A stretch of DNA of 64,000 nucleotides from Gemmatimonadota bacterium (GCA_029262175.1 JAJCZV010000036.1:169590-233589), one strand, 5' to 3'; shown: positions 15,991-25,158, counted from the first letter of the stretch. Translations and numbers: made by a program. Notes: generated by a model from the letters alone, not told the origin.

Positions 15991-16691
15991 GAGTGGGTAA
16001 GCTCCACGAACTGCTCGGCGAGCCGTGGACCGACGCCGGCATCTTCGTGTTTGAAGAACGCGTAGACTCGATCCCAGGCAGAGTCGCGTATGCGATTCGC
16101 CCACACATCGAGTTCCGCCGGGTCATACGACGTCTTTCGAAGCCGGATGTACGACCAGTCGGCCGTCTCTACGAACGGAGCGTCCATCGCTCCGTCGTCG
16201 GTCTCGGCAAGACAGAGCGCACAATTGCGGGCGCGCAATATCTCGAAAACCGGGTCGGCGAACCACGACGGGTGACGAAATTCGAAGGCGGAGGTGCCGG
16301 GGTTCGGGAGCCCCGCTATGAAGTCCGACAAGCAGGCATCGTCGCGTTTGAAATTTGGCGGGAGCTGGTAGAGAATCACACCCGCTCGATCCGCCAACGC
16401 GTTCGCCGTTTGGACAAAGTATTCGATCTCTTCTTCCGCTCCCTTGAGACGCTTGAAGTGCGTGATGCGACGCGAGGCCTTCAACGCGAAGCGAAACCCA
16501 TCCGGCACGGACTCGGCCCAGGTCTCCAAGACGCTTTCTCGCGGCATTCGGTAGAACGTGTTGTTGATCTCGACCGCGGGAAGCTTGGATCCGTAGTAAG
16601 AAAGCATCTGCTTGGCGGGGAGATCCTCGGGATAGAAGGTCCCCTTCCAAGCGGGATAACTATAGCCGCTGGTTCCTACCCAAACCTGCAT
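15987..16691 (-). CDS. DUF72 family protein
   Basis: A 234-residue protein of the DUF72 (YecE-like) family, a TIM-barrel fold of unproven function. The N-terminal VWVGTSGYSYPAWKGTFYP, the middle EINNTFYRMP and LYQLPPNFKRD, and the FEFRHPSWF segment are family hallmarks. The length is typical. Start ATG 16691 is followed at the other end by an ATGA overlap with the rhomboid protease. No operon partner suggests a substrate. Confidence 0.85.
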   Translation of the reverse strand: MQVWVGTSGYSYPAWKGTFYPEDLPAKQMLSYYGSKLPAVEINNTFYRMPRESVLETWAESVPDGFRFALKASRRITHFKRLKGAEEEIEYFVQTANALADRAGVILYQLPPNFKRDDACLSDFIAGLPNPGTSAFEFRHPSWFADPVFEILRARNCALCLAETDDGAMDAPFVETADWSYIRLRKTSYDPAELDVWANRIRDSAWDRVYAFFKHEDAGVGPRLAEQFVELTHS

Positions 16692-16780
16692 TCATTCTCC
16701 TGAACATGCGCGAATCGGTGGTTGGGCCGTGGATGATACGCGGTCGCCGGAACTCGGCCAACGAGGAGTTCGATCCTGGG

Positions 16781-17548
16781 TCAGCTCCCTTGTAGCACCC
16801 GCTTCGCTCGCTGCACGACCCCCGAGCTGGTGTTCAGGTTCGCAAACCGGGAAAGCGTGCGCACCCCGCGATCGATCGCGTGGAAGCGGGCGCGTGCGGC
16901 CATAGGGACCCGCGGCGTTCCCCATTCCGAGGGGAACGCGAACTTCCATTTGCGCATGAACGGGCCGTAGCAGCGAAACGCTTGCTCCCATGTTTCGGGC
17001 GGGTAGTAGTCCGTAAAGCTCTTTTTGCCCTTGGTCGGGTTGACCTTCGGCAGCTTCCGGACGGGTTCGATGCCAATAAGACGGAGCACCGCGTCAAAAT
17101 CATCCGCGAGGTTCGTAAACTCGATGACGCGTGCGAAGCGCTCGTGACCGAGCAGATACCAGTTGTTGAAGAGTTTGTTCTTGTAGCGCGCGAAGTACTC
17201 ATGGAACTCCGCATCGTGCTCTTGCACCCAATGGAACTCCTGCAGCGCTTCTTCCGTGATGTATCCGCCGTTTCGAACAAACTTGTGCGGCGTGGTGAAG
17301 TTGTCTTTGTGGTTGTTCTTGAGCTTTACGAACTCGCTTACCGCTTGATCGAGCGGATCGCGATTCGAAGCGAACACGAAATAGTCGTCGGCCTTCTTTC
17401 CGTATTCGGCTCGAAATTCCGTGTACTTGGCGTGCTTCCAGACGATACTCTCGCCGCCATAGTGTTCCTGCAATTCGGTCGCGATGGCCGTGGAACCCGT
17501 AAAGGGGGGCTCGACGAACAGATACTTCAGCGTGTGGTTGATAATCAT
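16781..17548 (-). CDS. Sulfotransferase family protein
   Basis: A 255-residue protein with the PAPS-binding pattern of sulfotransferases: VEPPFTGSTAIATEL near the N-terminus (5'-phosphosulfate loop) and FASNRDPLDQAVSEFVK (3'-phosphate loop). The start ATG 17548 overlaps the upstream quinone oxidoreductase stop by ATGA. It would transfer sulfate to a hydroxyl or amino group of a carbohydrate or small molecule; the acceptor is unknown. It is the last gene of the long minus-strand overlapping operon. A role in sulfating envelope or exopolysaccharide sugars is possible but only inferred. Confidence 0.7.
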   Translation of the reverse strand: MIINHTLKYLFVEPPFTGSTAIATELQEHYGGESIVWKHAKYTEFRAEYGKKADDYFVFASNRDPLDQAVSEFVKLKNNHKDNFTTPHKFVRNGGYITEEALQEFHWVQEHDAEFHEYFARYKNKLFNNWYLLGHERFARVIEFTNLADDFDAVLRLIGIEPVRKLPKVNPTKGKKSFTDYYPPETWEQAFRCYGPFMRKWKFAFPSEWGTPRVPMAARARFHAIDRGVRTLSRFANLNTSSGVVQRAKRVLQGS

Positions 17549-18567
17549 TCGACCACCAACAGAACCTTCCCGAACGATTGGTTCGACTCTACGTAACGGT
17601 GTGCCTCTGCAGCCTCGGCGAGCGGGTAGGCGCGGTCGATCACCGGGACGAGCCCGCCCTCCCCTTCCGGCCTCGAGAAGGCGGGGAGAAACCGACGTTG
17701 AAACTCCGTTGTGAGCGCGGCCTTCTCCTCGACGGCGCGGGCGCGCAATACGGTGCCGACCACGGTGGCTCGCTTTCCCATCAAGACGCGTAGATCGGCT
17801 GCAACGCTCGAGCCACCCAGCACGCCCACGATCACGAGACGGCCGAGCGTAGCGAGGCAGCGGATATTCGCGCTCCAATAGGGGGCCCCGACCGTGTCGA
17901 GGATCACGTCGGCGCCGTGTCCGTCGCTCGCCTCCCGAACGGCTTTCGAGAGGAGTTCGGAGTCGGCGTCAGGACCCAGTTGGGCCCGATCGAATCCGAG
18001 ATCGAGCGGCAGGGCCGCTTGTCGGATGCGTTCGAGTTTTGCCGCCGAAGCCGTCCCGACCACGGCGCCCGCACCGGCCTCGCGCGCGAGCTGGAGCGCG
18101 GCCGTCCCGACGCCTCCACCGGCGGTGTGGATGACGACGGTTTCTCCGTCCGTCAGTCGACCGCGCTCGAACAGCGCGTCAGCGGCGGTGAGGAAGACTT
18201 CGGGGATGGCGCCAGCTTCCGACCAACCCAGTGTGGGCGGAACGGGAAGGAGCTGCCCGACGGGGACGACCGTGTACTCCGCATAGCCACCACCGCCCAA
18301 AATCCCCATCGCGCGATCTCCGACGGCCCATCCGGCGACGTTCGCGCCGAGATCGGCGATCTCTCCGGCGAACTCGAGACCCGGAATATCCGGCGGCGAG
18401 CCCGCGGGAACCGGATACTTGCCGAGCCGTTGCAGCATGTCGGCCCGGTTGATCCCGGCGACTCGGACGCGGACCAACACCTCGTCCGGGCCAGGAGTGG
18501 GCGTGGGAACGTCGTGGAGCTCGAGCACGTCCGGCCCACCCGGCTCGCGGATGCGAATCGCCTTCAT
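17545..18567 (-). CDS. NAD(P)H:quinone oxidoreductase, zinc-independent MDR family
   Basis: A 340-residue medium-chain reductase of the PIG3/QOR type. It starts MKAIRIREPGGPDVLELHDVPTPTPGPDEVLVRV, carries VAGINRADMLQRLGKYP and the cofactor loop HTAAGGVGTAALQLA, and ends with the conserved SFGKVLL. It lacks the structural-zinc Cys cluster of alcohol dehydrogenases. It reduces quinones or enones with NADPH. Start ATG 18567 overlaps the MurU-like gene by ATGA and its stop overlaps the sulfotransferase start, which ties the three genes together although their functions do not obviously connect. Confidence 0.85.
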   Translation of the reverse strand: MKAIRIREPGGPDVLELHDVPTPTPGPDEVLVRVRVAGINRADMLQRLGKYPVPAGSPPDIPGLEFAGEIADLGANVAGWAVGDRAMGILGGGGYAEYTVVPVGQLLPVPPTLGWSEAGAIPEVFLTAADALFERGRLTDGETVVIHTAGGGVGTAALQLAREAGAGAVVGTASAAKLERIRQAALPLDLGFDRAQLGPDADSELLSKAVREASDGHGADVILDTVGAPYWSANIRCLATLGRLVIVGVLGGSSVAADLRVLMGKRATVVGTVLRARAVEEKAALTTEFQRRFLPAFSRPEGEGGLVPVIDRAYPLAEAAEAHRYVESNQSFGKVLLVVE

Positions 18568-19313
18568 GGGCAGCTGGGCTCGAACGATTCGCGCGCGGCC
18601 TCGAGCTTCTGTCGCGTTCCTATGTCGTGCCAAAGCACGCCGGAGGCGTCGTAGGTGGCGATCATTTCGCCTTCTCCAATGAGTCTCATGTACGCATCGA
18701 TCAACGAGAACGCACCCTCCTCCGTGAGGCGACCCAACATCCGATGCGACACGACGTGGATCCCGGCGAAGCCGACCTCACGCAGCGGCTTCCCCTGCGT
18801 GGCGGCGCGCGCCACGTGCCGCCAACCCTCGGTTCTATTCGCTCGACCGCACACCTGCGCCCCCTCCACCAAGAGTGGACGTGTCGTCACCCGATCCATC
18901 ACTACCATGGTGGCCAGTCGTCCGTCCAACGCCTCGCCTTCTACGTGCGAGCGATACAACGCGCCGAGATCCAAATCGGTCGCGATGTCGGCGTTGTGGA
19001 GCAGAAACGGTGCCTCTGTCTCGAACGCACCGGCGGCATACAGCAAGGCACCGCCAGTGTCGAGCGGGACCGGTGAGACCTCGTCTTCGCGCAAAATGAA
19101 ATACGGGACCCCGAATCCCCGCTTGGACTCCACGAATTGCTCGAGCTGATCGGCCCGGTAATGTGCGTTGATCAGGAGCCGGCGAGCTCCCGCTTGGATC
19201 GCGGATTTAGCAACCCGCTCGAGCAAGGGCACACCCGCCACCTCGATGAGCGCCTTCGGCACGCGGTCCGTGAGAGGGCGGAGACGACGACCCTCCCCTG
19301 CCGCCAGGATCAT
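18564..19313 (-). CDS. MurU-like sugar-1-phosphate nucleotidyltransferase
   Basis: About 249 residues of the NTP_transferase fold. The nucleotide-binding signature MILAAGEGRRLRPLTDRVPKAL opens the protein, followed by the Mg-binding FLLHNADIATDLDL and a C-terminal substrate region with VGFAGIHVV. The length matches MurU/RmlA-like enzymes without a C-terminal beta-helix. ATG 19313 is chosen; GTG 19322, which would overlap the upstream stop more closely, is an alternative. The neighbour upstream is an AmgK-like sugar kinase, the same pairing as AmgK-MurU of the peptidoglycan amino-sugar recycling route, where MurU makes UDP-MurNAc from MurNAc-1-phosphate. The role here is inferred from that context. 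Confidence 0.75.
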   Translation of the reverse strand: MILAAGEGRRLRPLTDRVPKALIEVAGVPLLERVAKSAIQAGARRLLINAHYRADQLEQFVESKRGFGVPYFILREDEVSPVPLDTGGALLYAAGAFETEAPFLLHNADIATDLDLGALYRSHVEGEALDGRLATMVVMDRVTTRPLLVEGAQVCGRANRTEGWRHVARAATQGKPLREVGFAGIHVVSHRMLGRLTEEGAFSLIDAYMRLIGEGEMIATYDASGVLWHDIGTRQKLEAARESFEPSCP

Positions 19314-19323
19314 GGCTTCCACG

Positions 19324-20805
19324 TCAGACGGCGGCGGGTCGTCGTGGCCAATCCGGCCGTTCTCGGTGCGTGACGCTGACTCGTACTTCCGGGTGCACCG
19401 CACGAAGATGCCCCGCGAGCCGTTCCGCCATGAAAACAGAGCGATGCTGCCCGCCCGTGCAGCCAAAATGAACGCTCAGACTACTGAAGCCGCGAGCCAG
19501 ATACGTGCGGACGTGCCCGTCTACCATGGCGCGCACGTGGCTCCAGAATTCATCGGCCTCCGGCCGCGCTTCGAGAAACGCGATCGTCTCCGGGTCGAGA
19601 CCCGTAAGCCGCCGGTATGCGGCCTCGCGCCCCGGATTCGGGATGCCACGACAGTCAAATACGTAGCCTCCGCCATGTCCCGTCGCGTCCTGCGGATATC
19701 CGGCGGGATATCGGAAGCTGGACACCTGCACTTCCAGCCCGTCTGGGACAAGCAGGGGCGCTTGTACCGGACCCCAACGCTCCACGATCTGCTCCAGCGC
19801 GGTGGTAAGCTCCGGCGCCTTGATGGGCAGACCGGCCTCGAGAATCCCGCGGACGTTTTCGGCGGCGTAGGGTACGCTCTGTAGAAAGCGTGGTTTTCGC
19901 TCGTAAAACCCTCGATACCCATAGGCTCCCAGAGCCTGGAGGATCCGCACGAGGACATATCCTGGCCAGACTTCCTTGAAGGCGTCGCGATCGACGGGGT
20001 GCAGCCGCTCGACTGCGTCCAAGTAATGCTCCAGAAGCTCGACCCGCACGCGGTCGGGCAGGTTGGCTTTCGCATCGTAAAGCAACGAGGCCACGTCATA
20101 TTGGAGTGCTCCACTTCGTCCACCCTGGTAATCGATGAACCAAGGCGTCGGGCCCGCTTCCGTCTCGCGCACCATCACATTTCTAGACTGGAAGTCGCGG
20201 TAGAGAAAATGGTCCGTCTCGGTATCCATGAGAAAACGAGCCAGCGTGCCGAAGTCTTTCTCGAGACGTGCCTCGTTGAAGGGGATGTGTGCGAGCTTGA
20301 GAAAGTGGTACTTGAAGTAGTTGAGATCCCAAAGAATGGATTGACGATCGAACGCGGCCCTCGGGTAGGCGATGCGAAAATCGATGGCGCGGCCGCCTTC
20401 GATTTGGAAGCGGGGTAAAACCTCGAGCACGTTCCGATAGAGTGGGAGAACGTTGTTCGGGAAAGCATCCGATCCAGATTCACGCGCCGCGACGATCGCA
20501 TCGAAGAGCGTCGTGTCCCCCAAGTCCTCGAGCAACCAGACCCCCGCGGCCTCGTCCGCCGCGTAGACCTCTGGCACGGGAAGGCCCAGTTCCCGGAACG
20601 TTCGCGAAAACGTCAGAAACGCCCGGTTCTCCTCTCTATCGGCCCCGTGCGCCGCGACAGCCGTGGTCCCGTCTGCGGCCGTGAGGCGCCAATAACGGCG
20701 ATCGGAACCGTCACCCGCGACGGGGGACAAGTCGGTTGAGGGGTTGCCGTGCCAGGCGGTAAATAGCTCGCCCGCGAGTTCGACCAACATGGCGCCGCCC
20801 GTCAT
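19324..20805 (-). CDS. AmgK-like anomeric sugar kinase fused to a RapZ C-terminal domain
   Basis: A 493-residue two-domain protein. Residues 1 to about 340 form an aminoglycoside-phosphotransferase-like kinase: GDGSDRRYWR (nucleotide loop), the catalytic segment LYRDFQSRNV (D204, N209) and FIDYQGG (D225). This is the pattern of AmgK, which phosphorylates MurNAc/GlcNAc at C1. Residues of about 365-490 match the C-terminal domain of RapZ, including FDCRGIPNPG and FGCTGGQHRSV (447-457), the part that in Escherichia coli binds GlcN-6-P and GlmZ/GlmY RNAs. Start ATG 20805 overlaps pyrD by ATGA. The MurU-like gene follows directly. The fused domain may sense an amino-sugar metabolite, but that is inference. 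Confidence 0.8.
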   Translation of the reverse strand: MTGGAMLVELAGELFTAWHGNPSTDLSPVAGDGSDRRYWRLTAADGTTAVAAHGADREENRAFLTFSRTFRELGLPVPEVYAADEAAGVWLLEDLGDTTLFDAIVAARESGSDAFPNNVLPLYRNVLEVLPRFQIEGGRAIDFRIAYPRAAFDRQSILWDLNYFKYHFLKLAHIPFNEARLEKDFGTLARFLMDTETDHFLYRDFQSRNVMVRETEAGPTPWFIDYQGGRSGALQYDVASLLYDAKANLPDRVRVELLEHYLDAVERLHPVDRDAFKEVWPGYVLVRILQALGAYGYRGFYERKPRFLQSVPYAAENVRGILEAGLPIKAPELTTALEQIVERWGPVQAPLLVPDGLEVQVSSFRYPAGYPQDATGHGGGYVFDCRGIPNPGREAAYRRLTGLDPETIAFLEARPEADEFWSHVRAMVDGHVRTYLARGFSSLSVHFGCTGGQHRSVFMAERLAGHLRAVHPEVRVSVTHRERPDWPRRPAAV

Positions 20806-21752
20806 TTTCGAGCCGCCGGGAATGCGAGGCCGCCGACCAACTCGGCGAGCGAATCGACCTCGCTGCGTTCGAGATAGGCCGCGATCCCGGCGTGCACATC
20901 GACGGCGGCGTTCGGATCGACAAAGGACGCCGTACCTACCTGGACCAGACACGCCCCGGCGAGAATGTATTGCATCGCGTCGGCCCCATTCCGAATCCCA
21001 CCGATGCCGATGATCGGAAGCTCGCAGGATTGTCGGACACGCCAGGTGGCGTACACACCCATCGGAAGGATCGCGGGCCCCGATATCCCGCCGCTTCCGT
21101 TTCCGATCAGCGGCACGCGGCGGTCGATGTCCACGACCATGCCGGGGAAGGTGTTGATCGCGCTCAACCCATCGGCTCCTTCGCTCTCACAGATCTTCGC
21201 GAACACGCCGACGTCCGCCACGTTCGGGGTGAGCTTGATCACCAGCGGCCGCTCGGTCGCACGTCGGAGCCGGCGAACCAAACCGCCAAGCACCGCCTCG
21301 TCCGTGCCGAACATCGTCCCGCCCTTCACGTTCGGACAGGACACGTTGATCTCGTAGCCGAGAAACCCTTGCTCCGCATCGAGCCCGGACACGACCGCCT
21401 CGTATTCGTCAGCGGAACGCCCCACCACGTTGACCAAAACCTGCGCGCGTTCGAGCGCTCGATCGAGCCATGGGAGTTTCTCGTTGCGAAAGACTTCCAG
21501 GCCGACGTTCTCCAGACCGATCGCGTTGATCATGCCACCGGGAGTCTCGGCCACCCGGTGCGGCGGATTGCCCACGCGCGGTTCGACGCTGACCGCTTTG
21601 GTGACGATGCCACCGATGTCATCGAGCGGGATGAGGTCCGCGTACTCCTGGCCGTATCCGCAGGTACCGGAAGCCAAAAGCACGGGGCTGTGGAACGTCA
21701 CCCCGAACACGGTCTGACTCAGATCGGTGCGCGAACCCACCCGCTCAGCCAC
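20802..21752 (-). CDS. pyrD: Dihydroorotate dehydrogenase, class 1B catalytic subunit
   Basis: A 316-residue FMN enzyme of de novo pyrimidine synthesis, converting dihydroorotate to orotate. Typical segments are PVLLASGTCGYG, GGIVTKAVSVEPRVGNPPHR, NAIGLENVG, YEINVSCPNVKGGTMFG (with the active-site Cys of class 1 enzymes), KLTPNVADV, NTFPGMVVD, GGISGPAI and GIGGIRNG. The partner PyrK is encoded immediately upstream with an 8-base overlap, so this is the NAD-dependent 1B heterotetramer. The stop overlaps the kinase-RapZ gene start. Confidence 0.93.
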   Translation of the reverse strand: MAERVGSRTDLSQTVFGVTFHSPVLLASGTCGYGQEYADLIPLDDIGGIVTKAVSVEPRVGNPPHRVAETPGGMINAIGLENVGLEVFRNEKLPWLDRALERAQVLVNVVGRSADEYEAVVSGLDAEQGFLGYEINVSCPNVKGGTMFGTDEAVLGGLVRRLRRATERPLVIKLTPNVADVGVFAKICESEGADGLSAINTFPGMVVDIDRRVPLIGNGSGGISGPAILPMGVYATWRVRQSCELPIIGIGGIRNGADAMQYILAGACLVQVGTASFVDPNAAVDVHAGIAAYLERSEVDSLAELVGGLAFPAARK

Positions 21753-22560
21753 CGGTCGTCCAGTCCAACGAGTCGGCCGGGAAGACGGGCCCCTCCACGC
21801 AGGCCTTCACCCAGCGCCCATCGGACGATCTGACGACGCAGCCCTGGCAGGTTCCGATCCCGCACCCCATGTGCTCTTCGACCGAAACTTGAAGATCTCG
21901 ATGGTTCGTCCGAGCGAACTCGGCCAACGCTCGCAGCATGGGCGTGGGCCCGCAGCCGAGGAGAAGCGCGTCCCCGGCTGGATCGAGACCGGCCAGGACC
22001 CGACCCATCGTCCCCATCCGACCATCCTCGGTGTAGATCTCCGGTTCATGCCCGGTGAGTTCGCGAAGCAAATCGAGATCGAACACGGCCTCTGCGTTCC
22101 GCTCGCCGTAGATGAGCCGGACCTGACGCCCCGCGGCCGCTTCGCTGGCCGCCAACGCGATAAAAGGAGCCAGCCCCACCCCGCCCGCGACGCACTCGAT
22201 CGAGCGTCCTGGTTCCAACACGTAAGGTTGACCGAGCGGACCCAGCACCAGGGCTTCATCGCCGACGGCGAGTCTGGTGAACGCGCGAGTGCCGGCCCCA
22301 AAGGTGCGGACCAGAAAGCCTGCGACGCCCCCGGGACCCGTCCACCCGACGCTGAACGGGCGCGGGAGCAACCAGGTGCCGGCGGTATCCAGCCCGACGC
22401 CCAGCATCGCGAATTGGCCCGCGACGGAGGTCTCGGCGATCTCTGGACAATCGAACTCCATCCACCACGTATCGCGCGCGACCACCCGAGACGATCGCAG
22501 CACCGCCTGGCGCCGGACCGGAACCACGCGATCGAGTGGCGGGCTGGCGTTGGTAGTCAG
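21745..22560 (-). CDS. pyrK: Dihydroorotate dehydrogenase electron transfer subunit
   Basis: About 271 residues with a ferredoxin-reductase-like FAD domain (LLPRPFSV), an NAD-binding domain (AGGVGLAPFIALA, LLGCGPTPMLRAL) and a C-terminal [2Fe-2S] site with Cys in HMGCGIGTCQGCVV and KACVEG. It passes electrons from PyrD to NAD. The start is unclear: no ATG, GTG or TTG lies at the proper place. A CTG at 22560 overlaps the upstream TGA stop and has GAGGGGG 7 bases before it; GTG 22527 is the alternative and would leave a shorter N-terminus. The gene overlaps pyrD by 8 bases. Confidence 0.88.
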   Translation of the reverse strand: MTTNASPPLDRVVPVRRQAVLRSSRVVARDTWWMEFDCPEIAETSVAGQFAMLGVGLDTAGTWLLPRPFSVGWTGPGGVAGFLVRTFGAGTRAFTRLAVGDEALVLGPLGQPYVLEPGRSIECVAGGVGLAPFIALAASEAAAGRQVRLIYGERNAEAVFDLDLLRELTGHEPEIYTEDGRMGTMGRVLAGLDPAGDALLLGCGPTPMLRALAEFARTNHRDLQVSVEEHMGCGIGTCQGCVVRSSDGRWVKACVEGPVFPADSLDWTTGG

Positions 22561-23729
22561 CGGCCATCCCCCTCGCTGGACGGCGCGAAACGCTGCAGTA
22601 CGTCGGAGCGATACTCGATGATGGCGTCTGCGATGGCCCGTGCCATGGCGCGCTGTCCGGCCTCGCCGCTCAAATAGGCTTCCTCGGTTTGGTTTGAAAG
22701 GAACCCGATTTCGACGATCACCGACGGCATGCGGGCCAGCGCCCCGAGAAGAACCCACCACGGGCCCTGTTTGACGCCCCGGTCTGGCGAGCGCCCCGCC
22801 CTGGCCGCCCGAATCGAGTTCTGGATGAACCCGGCGAATCTGCGCGACTCACCGAGGTTCTCGGTCCGATCGAGACCGGTCAAGATAAATTGAAGCTCAT
22901 CGGGTGCCTCGCCGCCGTCTCCCATCTCGGGTGCGCGATTCTCGCGAAGGGCGACCTCCCTCGCCTCTTCCGAGCGTGCGGGTCCGAGAAAGATCGTCTC
23001 GAATCCGACTGCGCGGCTGTCCGTGACGCCGTTGGCGTGGATCGAAACAAAGAGATCGCCGCCCCGATCGACGGCGTACTGAGACCTAAGATCGTGCTTT
23101 ACATAGACGTCGGTGTCTCGCGTCATATACGGCACGACACCGTCGCGCTTTTGCAGTTCGTCGAAGACCAGTCGACCCACGTCGAGAACCACGTCTTTTT
23201 CGTGACTCCGATCCCCGAGGGTGCCGGGATCGTGTCCACCGTGACCCGGGTCGATGATGATGTGCCACGGCACGTCCGGATCGACGCGAGCCGGAAGCGG
23301 GTCGTTCACGACCGCACTCGGCGCCTCCGCGAGCGCGAGCTTCGCGCCAGCGGAAAGCCAGCCCGCGACGAACTCGCTCGGGATCCAAAAAGCGCCTCCC
23401 CACTCATAGGGGGGGTTGGCCAACTGAGCGGTCACCTCTCCGTGACGAAAAAACGGAGAACCGGCTTCAAAGGCGAGTTCAGAGCCCTCTAGCTCTGCCC
23501 GTAGGAACACGCCGCTTCGGGTGGTGAGGCCCCATAGCGGCGTAAGTTCCTCGACATTTACGACCGGATAGTGATAGTGACGCGTAACGTGGAGACGAGC
23601 GCGCTGACCCGCGACTTGGACCTCCATCATGTCGCCGGGCGCTTGGGCGCCGGCCGGGGACATCTGCGTGACCGCGGCCACCGCGACGAGCCAAAGGGCT
23701 CGGTGACAAACCCTGCGGAGGCTAGACAT
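22557..23729 (-). CDS. N-acetylmuramoyl-L-alanine amidase (Amidase_3)
   Basis: A 390-residue exported cell-wall hydrolase. A Sec signal peptide (MSSLRRVCHRALWLVAVAAVTQMSPAGAQA) is followed by about 130 residues resembling a copper-amine-oxidase-N-like or AMIN-type domain and then the zinc amidase domain: IIIDPGHGGHDPGT (His ligand), HEKDVVLDV (Glu ligand), FVSIHANG (His ligand) and SVIVEIGFLSN (catalytic Glu). It cleaves the amide between MurNAc and the stem peptide in the periplasm. Start ATG 23729 overlaps smpB by 8 bases. The neighbouring AmgK/MurU-like genes handle amino sugars that such hydrolases release. Confidence 0.88.
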   Translation of the reverse strand: MSSLRRVCHRALWLVAVAAVTQMSPAGAQAPGDMMEVQVAGQRARLHVTRHYHYPVVNVEELTPLWGLTTRSGVFLRAELEGSELAFEAGSPFFRHGEVTAQLANPPYEWGGAFWIPSEFVAGWLSAGAKLALAEAPSAVVNDPLPARVDPDVPWHIIIDPGHGGHDPGTLGDRSHEKDVVLDVGRLVFDELQKRDGVVPYMTRDTDVYVKHDLRSQYAVDRGGDLFVSIHANGVTDSRAVGFETIFLGPARSEEAREVALRENRAPEMGDGGEAPDELQFILTGLDRTENLGESRRFAGFIQNSIRAARAGRSPDRGVKQGPWWVLLGALARMPSVIVEIGFLSNQTEEAYLSGEAGQRAMARAIADAIIEYRSDVLQRFAPSSEGDGR

Positions 23730-24189
23730 CGCGACGGGCGTCCTGGATCGCTCGCTCGGTCTCCCGAAGCATCGTCTTCTTCTTCAAGTCTTCTCTTTTG
23801 TCCCGGTGTTTCTTACCCCGCGCCAGCGCCATCATCACCTTTGCGTACCCGTGTCGAAAGTGAATATCGAGGGGCACCAGTGTGAGACCGTTCTCTCTCG
23901 TTTCGATCGCGAGCCTGGCGATCTGTCTGCTCCTGAGTAGAAGCTTTCGAGGGCGGACGGGGTCCGGAGCGTCCGCGCCGGCATGCGTGTACGGAGAGAT
24001 GTGCAAGCTGTGCAACCAAACCTCGCCCCCCTCTACCCGCGCGTACGAGTCCGTAAAATTCGCCCGCCCATCTCGGAGCGACTTTACCTCGGCGCCGGCC
24101 AACACGAGACCGGCTTCGAATTCCTCGAGAACCTCGTACTCGTGACGGGCCTTTCTGTTTCGGGCCACGACCCGGATCCCATCACCCAC
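23722..24189 (-). CDS. smpB: SsrA-binding protein SmpB
   Basis: A 155-residue trans-translation factor that binds tmRNA and delivers it to stalled ribosomes. Family hallmarks are VVARNRKARHEYEVLEEFEAGLVLAGAEVKSLR, GRANFTDSYARVEGGEVWLH, the RKLLL motif and the basic C-terminal tail GKKHRDKREDLKKKTMLRETERAI. The length is normal. It is the first gene of the minus-strand operon. The spacer 24190-24291 upstream holds no gene that I can see, and no tmRNA gene is visible nearby. Confidence 0.95.
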   Translation of the reverse strand: MGDGIRVVARNRKARHEYEVLEEFEAGLVLAGAEVKSLRDGRANFTDSYARVEGGEVWLHSLHISPYTHAGADAPDPVRPRKLLLRSRQIARLAIETRENGLTLVPLDIHFRHGYAKVMMALARGKKHRDKREDLKKKTMLRETERAIQDARRDV

Positions 24190-24291
24190 CGTACACCACC
24201 CCCCCTTACCTATCGCTGCTCAGGACCTGGACGCATCGCACAAACGGACTCAGAACCTATCGCCTCGTCTCGAAGGTTCGCACCCATGCGC

Positions 24292-25158
24292 TCAACGGAA
24301 AACCTCGCGTTGCCGTTTGAGCAGACGCTGCACTTCCAGCGACTGTGCCACCTCGCCTCCGACCAGAAAGAGGATCGACGCGTAGTACACGGACAACACG
24401 AGTACCCCAACGGTTGCGAATGCCGAGAATATCGAGGTGTGATCGGCGTAGGCCTCCAGGTACCAGCTGAACGCCCGTTTTAGCACCTCGAAGGCGACCG
24501 CAGCGACCGCGGCCGCGATCGCCGACGTGCGCCAGCGCAGACGTTTCGCCGGTACGAAGCGATAGATGAGGAGGAACATGGTATACACGCTGATCAGTGC
24601 CGTGAGGGTGGCCGTGACCTCCTGGGTCCACGGCAGATGGAAGTCACCGCTGACGAAGCGGGATCGATTGATTTGGATCCACGACGTCAGGGCGAAGTTC
24701 GCCGTCAACAGGGCGGTGCTGACCAGCACGAGTTGGAGATCCAGCAGTTTGCCACGGATCGCGCCGTAGTGTTCTTCCATATCGAAGACGGTGCTCAGCG
24801 CGGTTCGAAGCGCCCCGAACAACCGGGTCGAAAGCCAAAGAAAAACCACGAGGCTCACGATGCCGATCGAGCCGGCTCGGTCGAGCGTCGCGTTTAGCTG
24901 GGCCGCCAGATCGGCTCGAAGGGCCGGCGCCTGCAGGGGGACGATCCGCCACAGCATCTCGAGGGCGCCTTCGCGGTACGCGGGGCTTCCCGACCCCAGG
25001 AGCCAGGCGGGCAAGAAGACGATGAGCAAGAAGAACGGAATGGCGGCGAGGACGACGCTGAACGCGACCCCGGACGCCAGAAAGAGGAGATGGTCATCGG
25101 CGGAGCGGTGATAGACCCGCGCGGCAAGCGAGCGGAGGCGATGCGGCTCTGGCTTCAC
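24292..25158 (-). CDS. YihY/BrkB-family inner membrane protein
   Basis: A 288-residue integral membrane protein with about six hydrophobic segments. It shows the YihY pattern: [56 protein letters not shown], and the C-terminal [36 protein letters not shown]. The family was once called ribonuclease BN but is a membrane protein of unknown transport or structural role. A short YtxH-type gene lies directly upstream. Confidence 0.85.
   Translation of the reverse strand: MKPEPHRLRSLAARVYHRSADDHLLFLASGVAFSVVLAAIPFFLLIVFLPAWLLGSGSPAYREGALEMLWRIVPLQAPALRADLAAQLNATLDRAGSIGIVSLVVFLWLSTRLFGALRTALSTVFDMEEHYGAIRGKLLDLQLVLVSTALLTANFALTSWIQINRSRFVSGDFHLPWTQEVTATLTALISVYTMFLLIYRFVPAKRLRWRTSAIAAAVAAVAFEVLKRAFSWYLEAYADHTSIFSAFATVGVLVLSVYYASILFLVGGEVAQSLEVQRLLKRQREVFR

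Noticed and set aside
16740..16790. tRNA T-arm-like AGGAGTTCGATCCT
   Set aside because: The surrounding bases do not form an acceptor stem, D-arm or anticodon arm, so it is not a tRNA.
22256..22567. Alternative ATG frame at the pyrK start
   Set aside because: It has the good ribosome-binding site but is out of frame with the FAD and Fe-S motifs; the CTG in the pyrK frame lies a few bases on.
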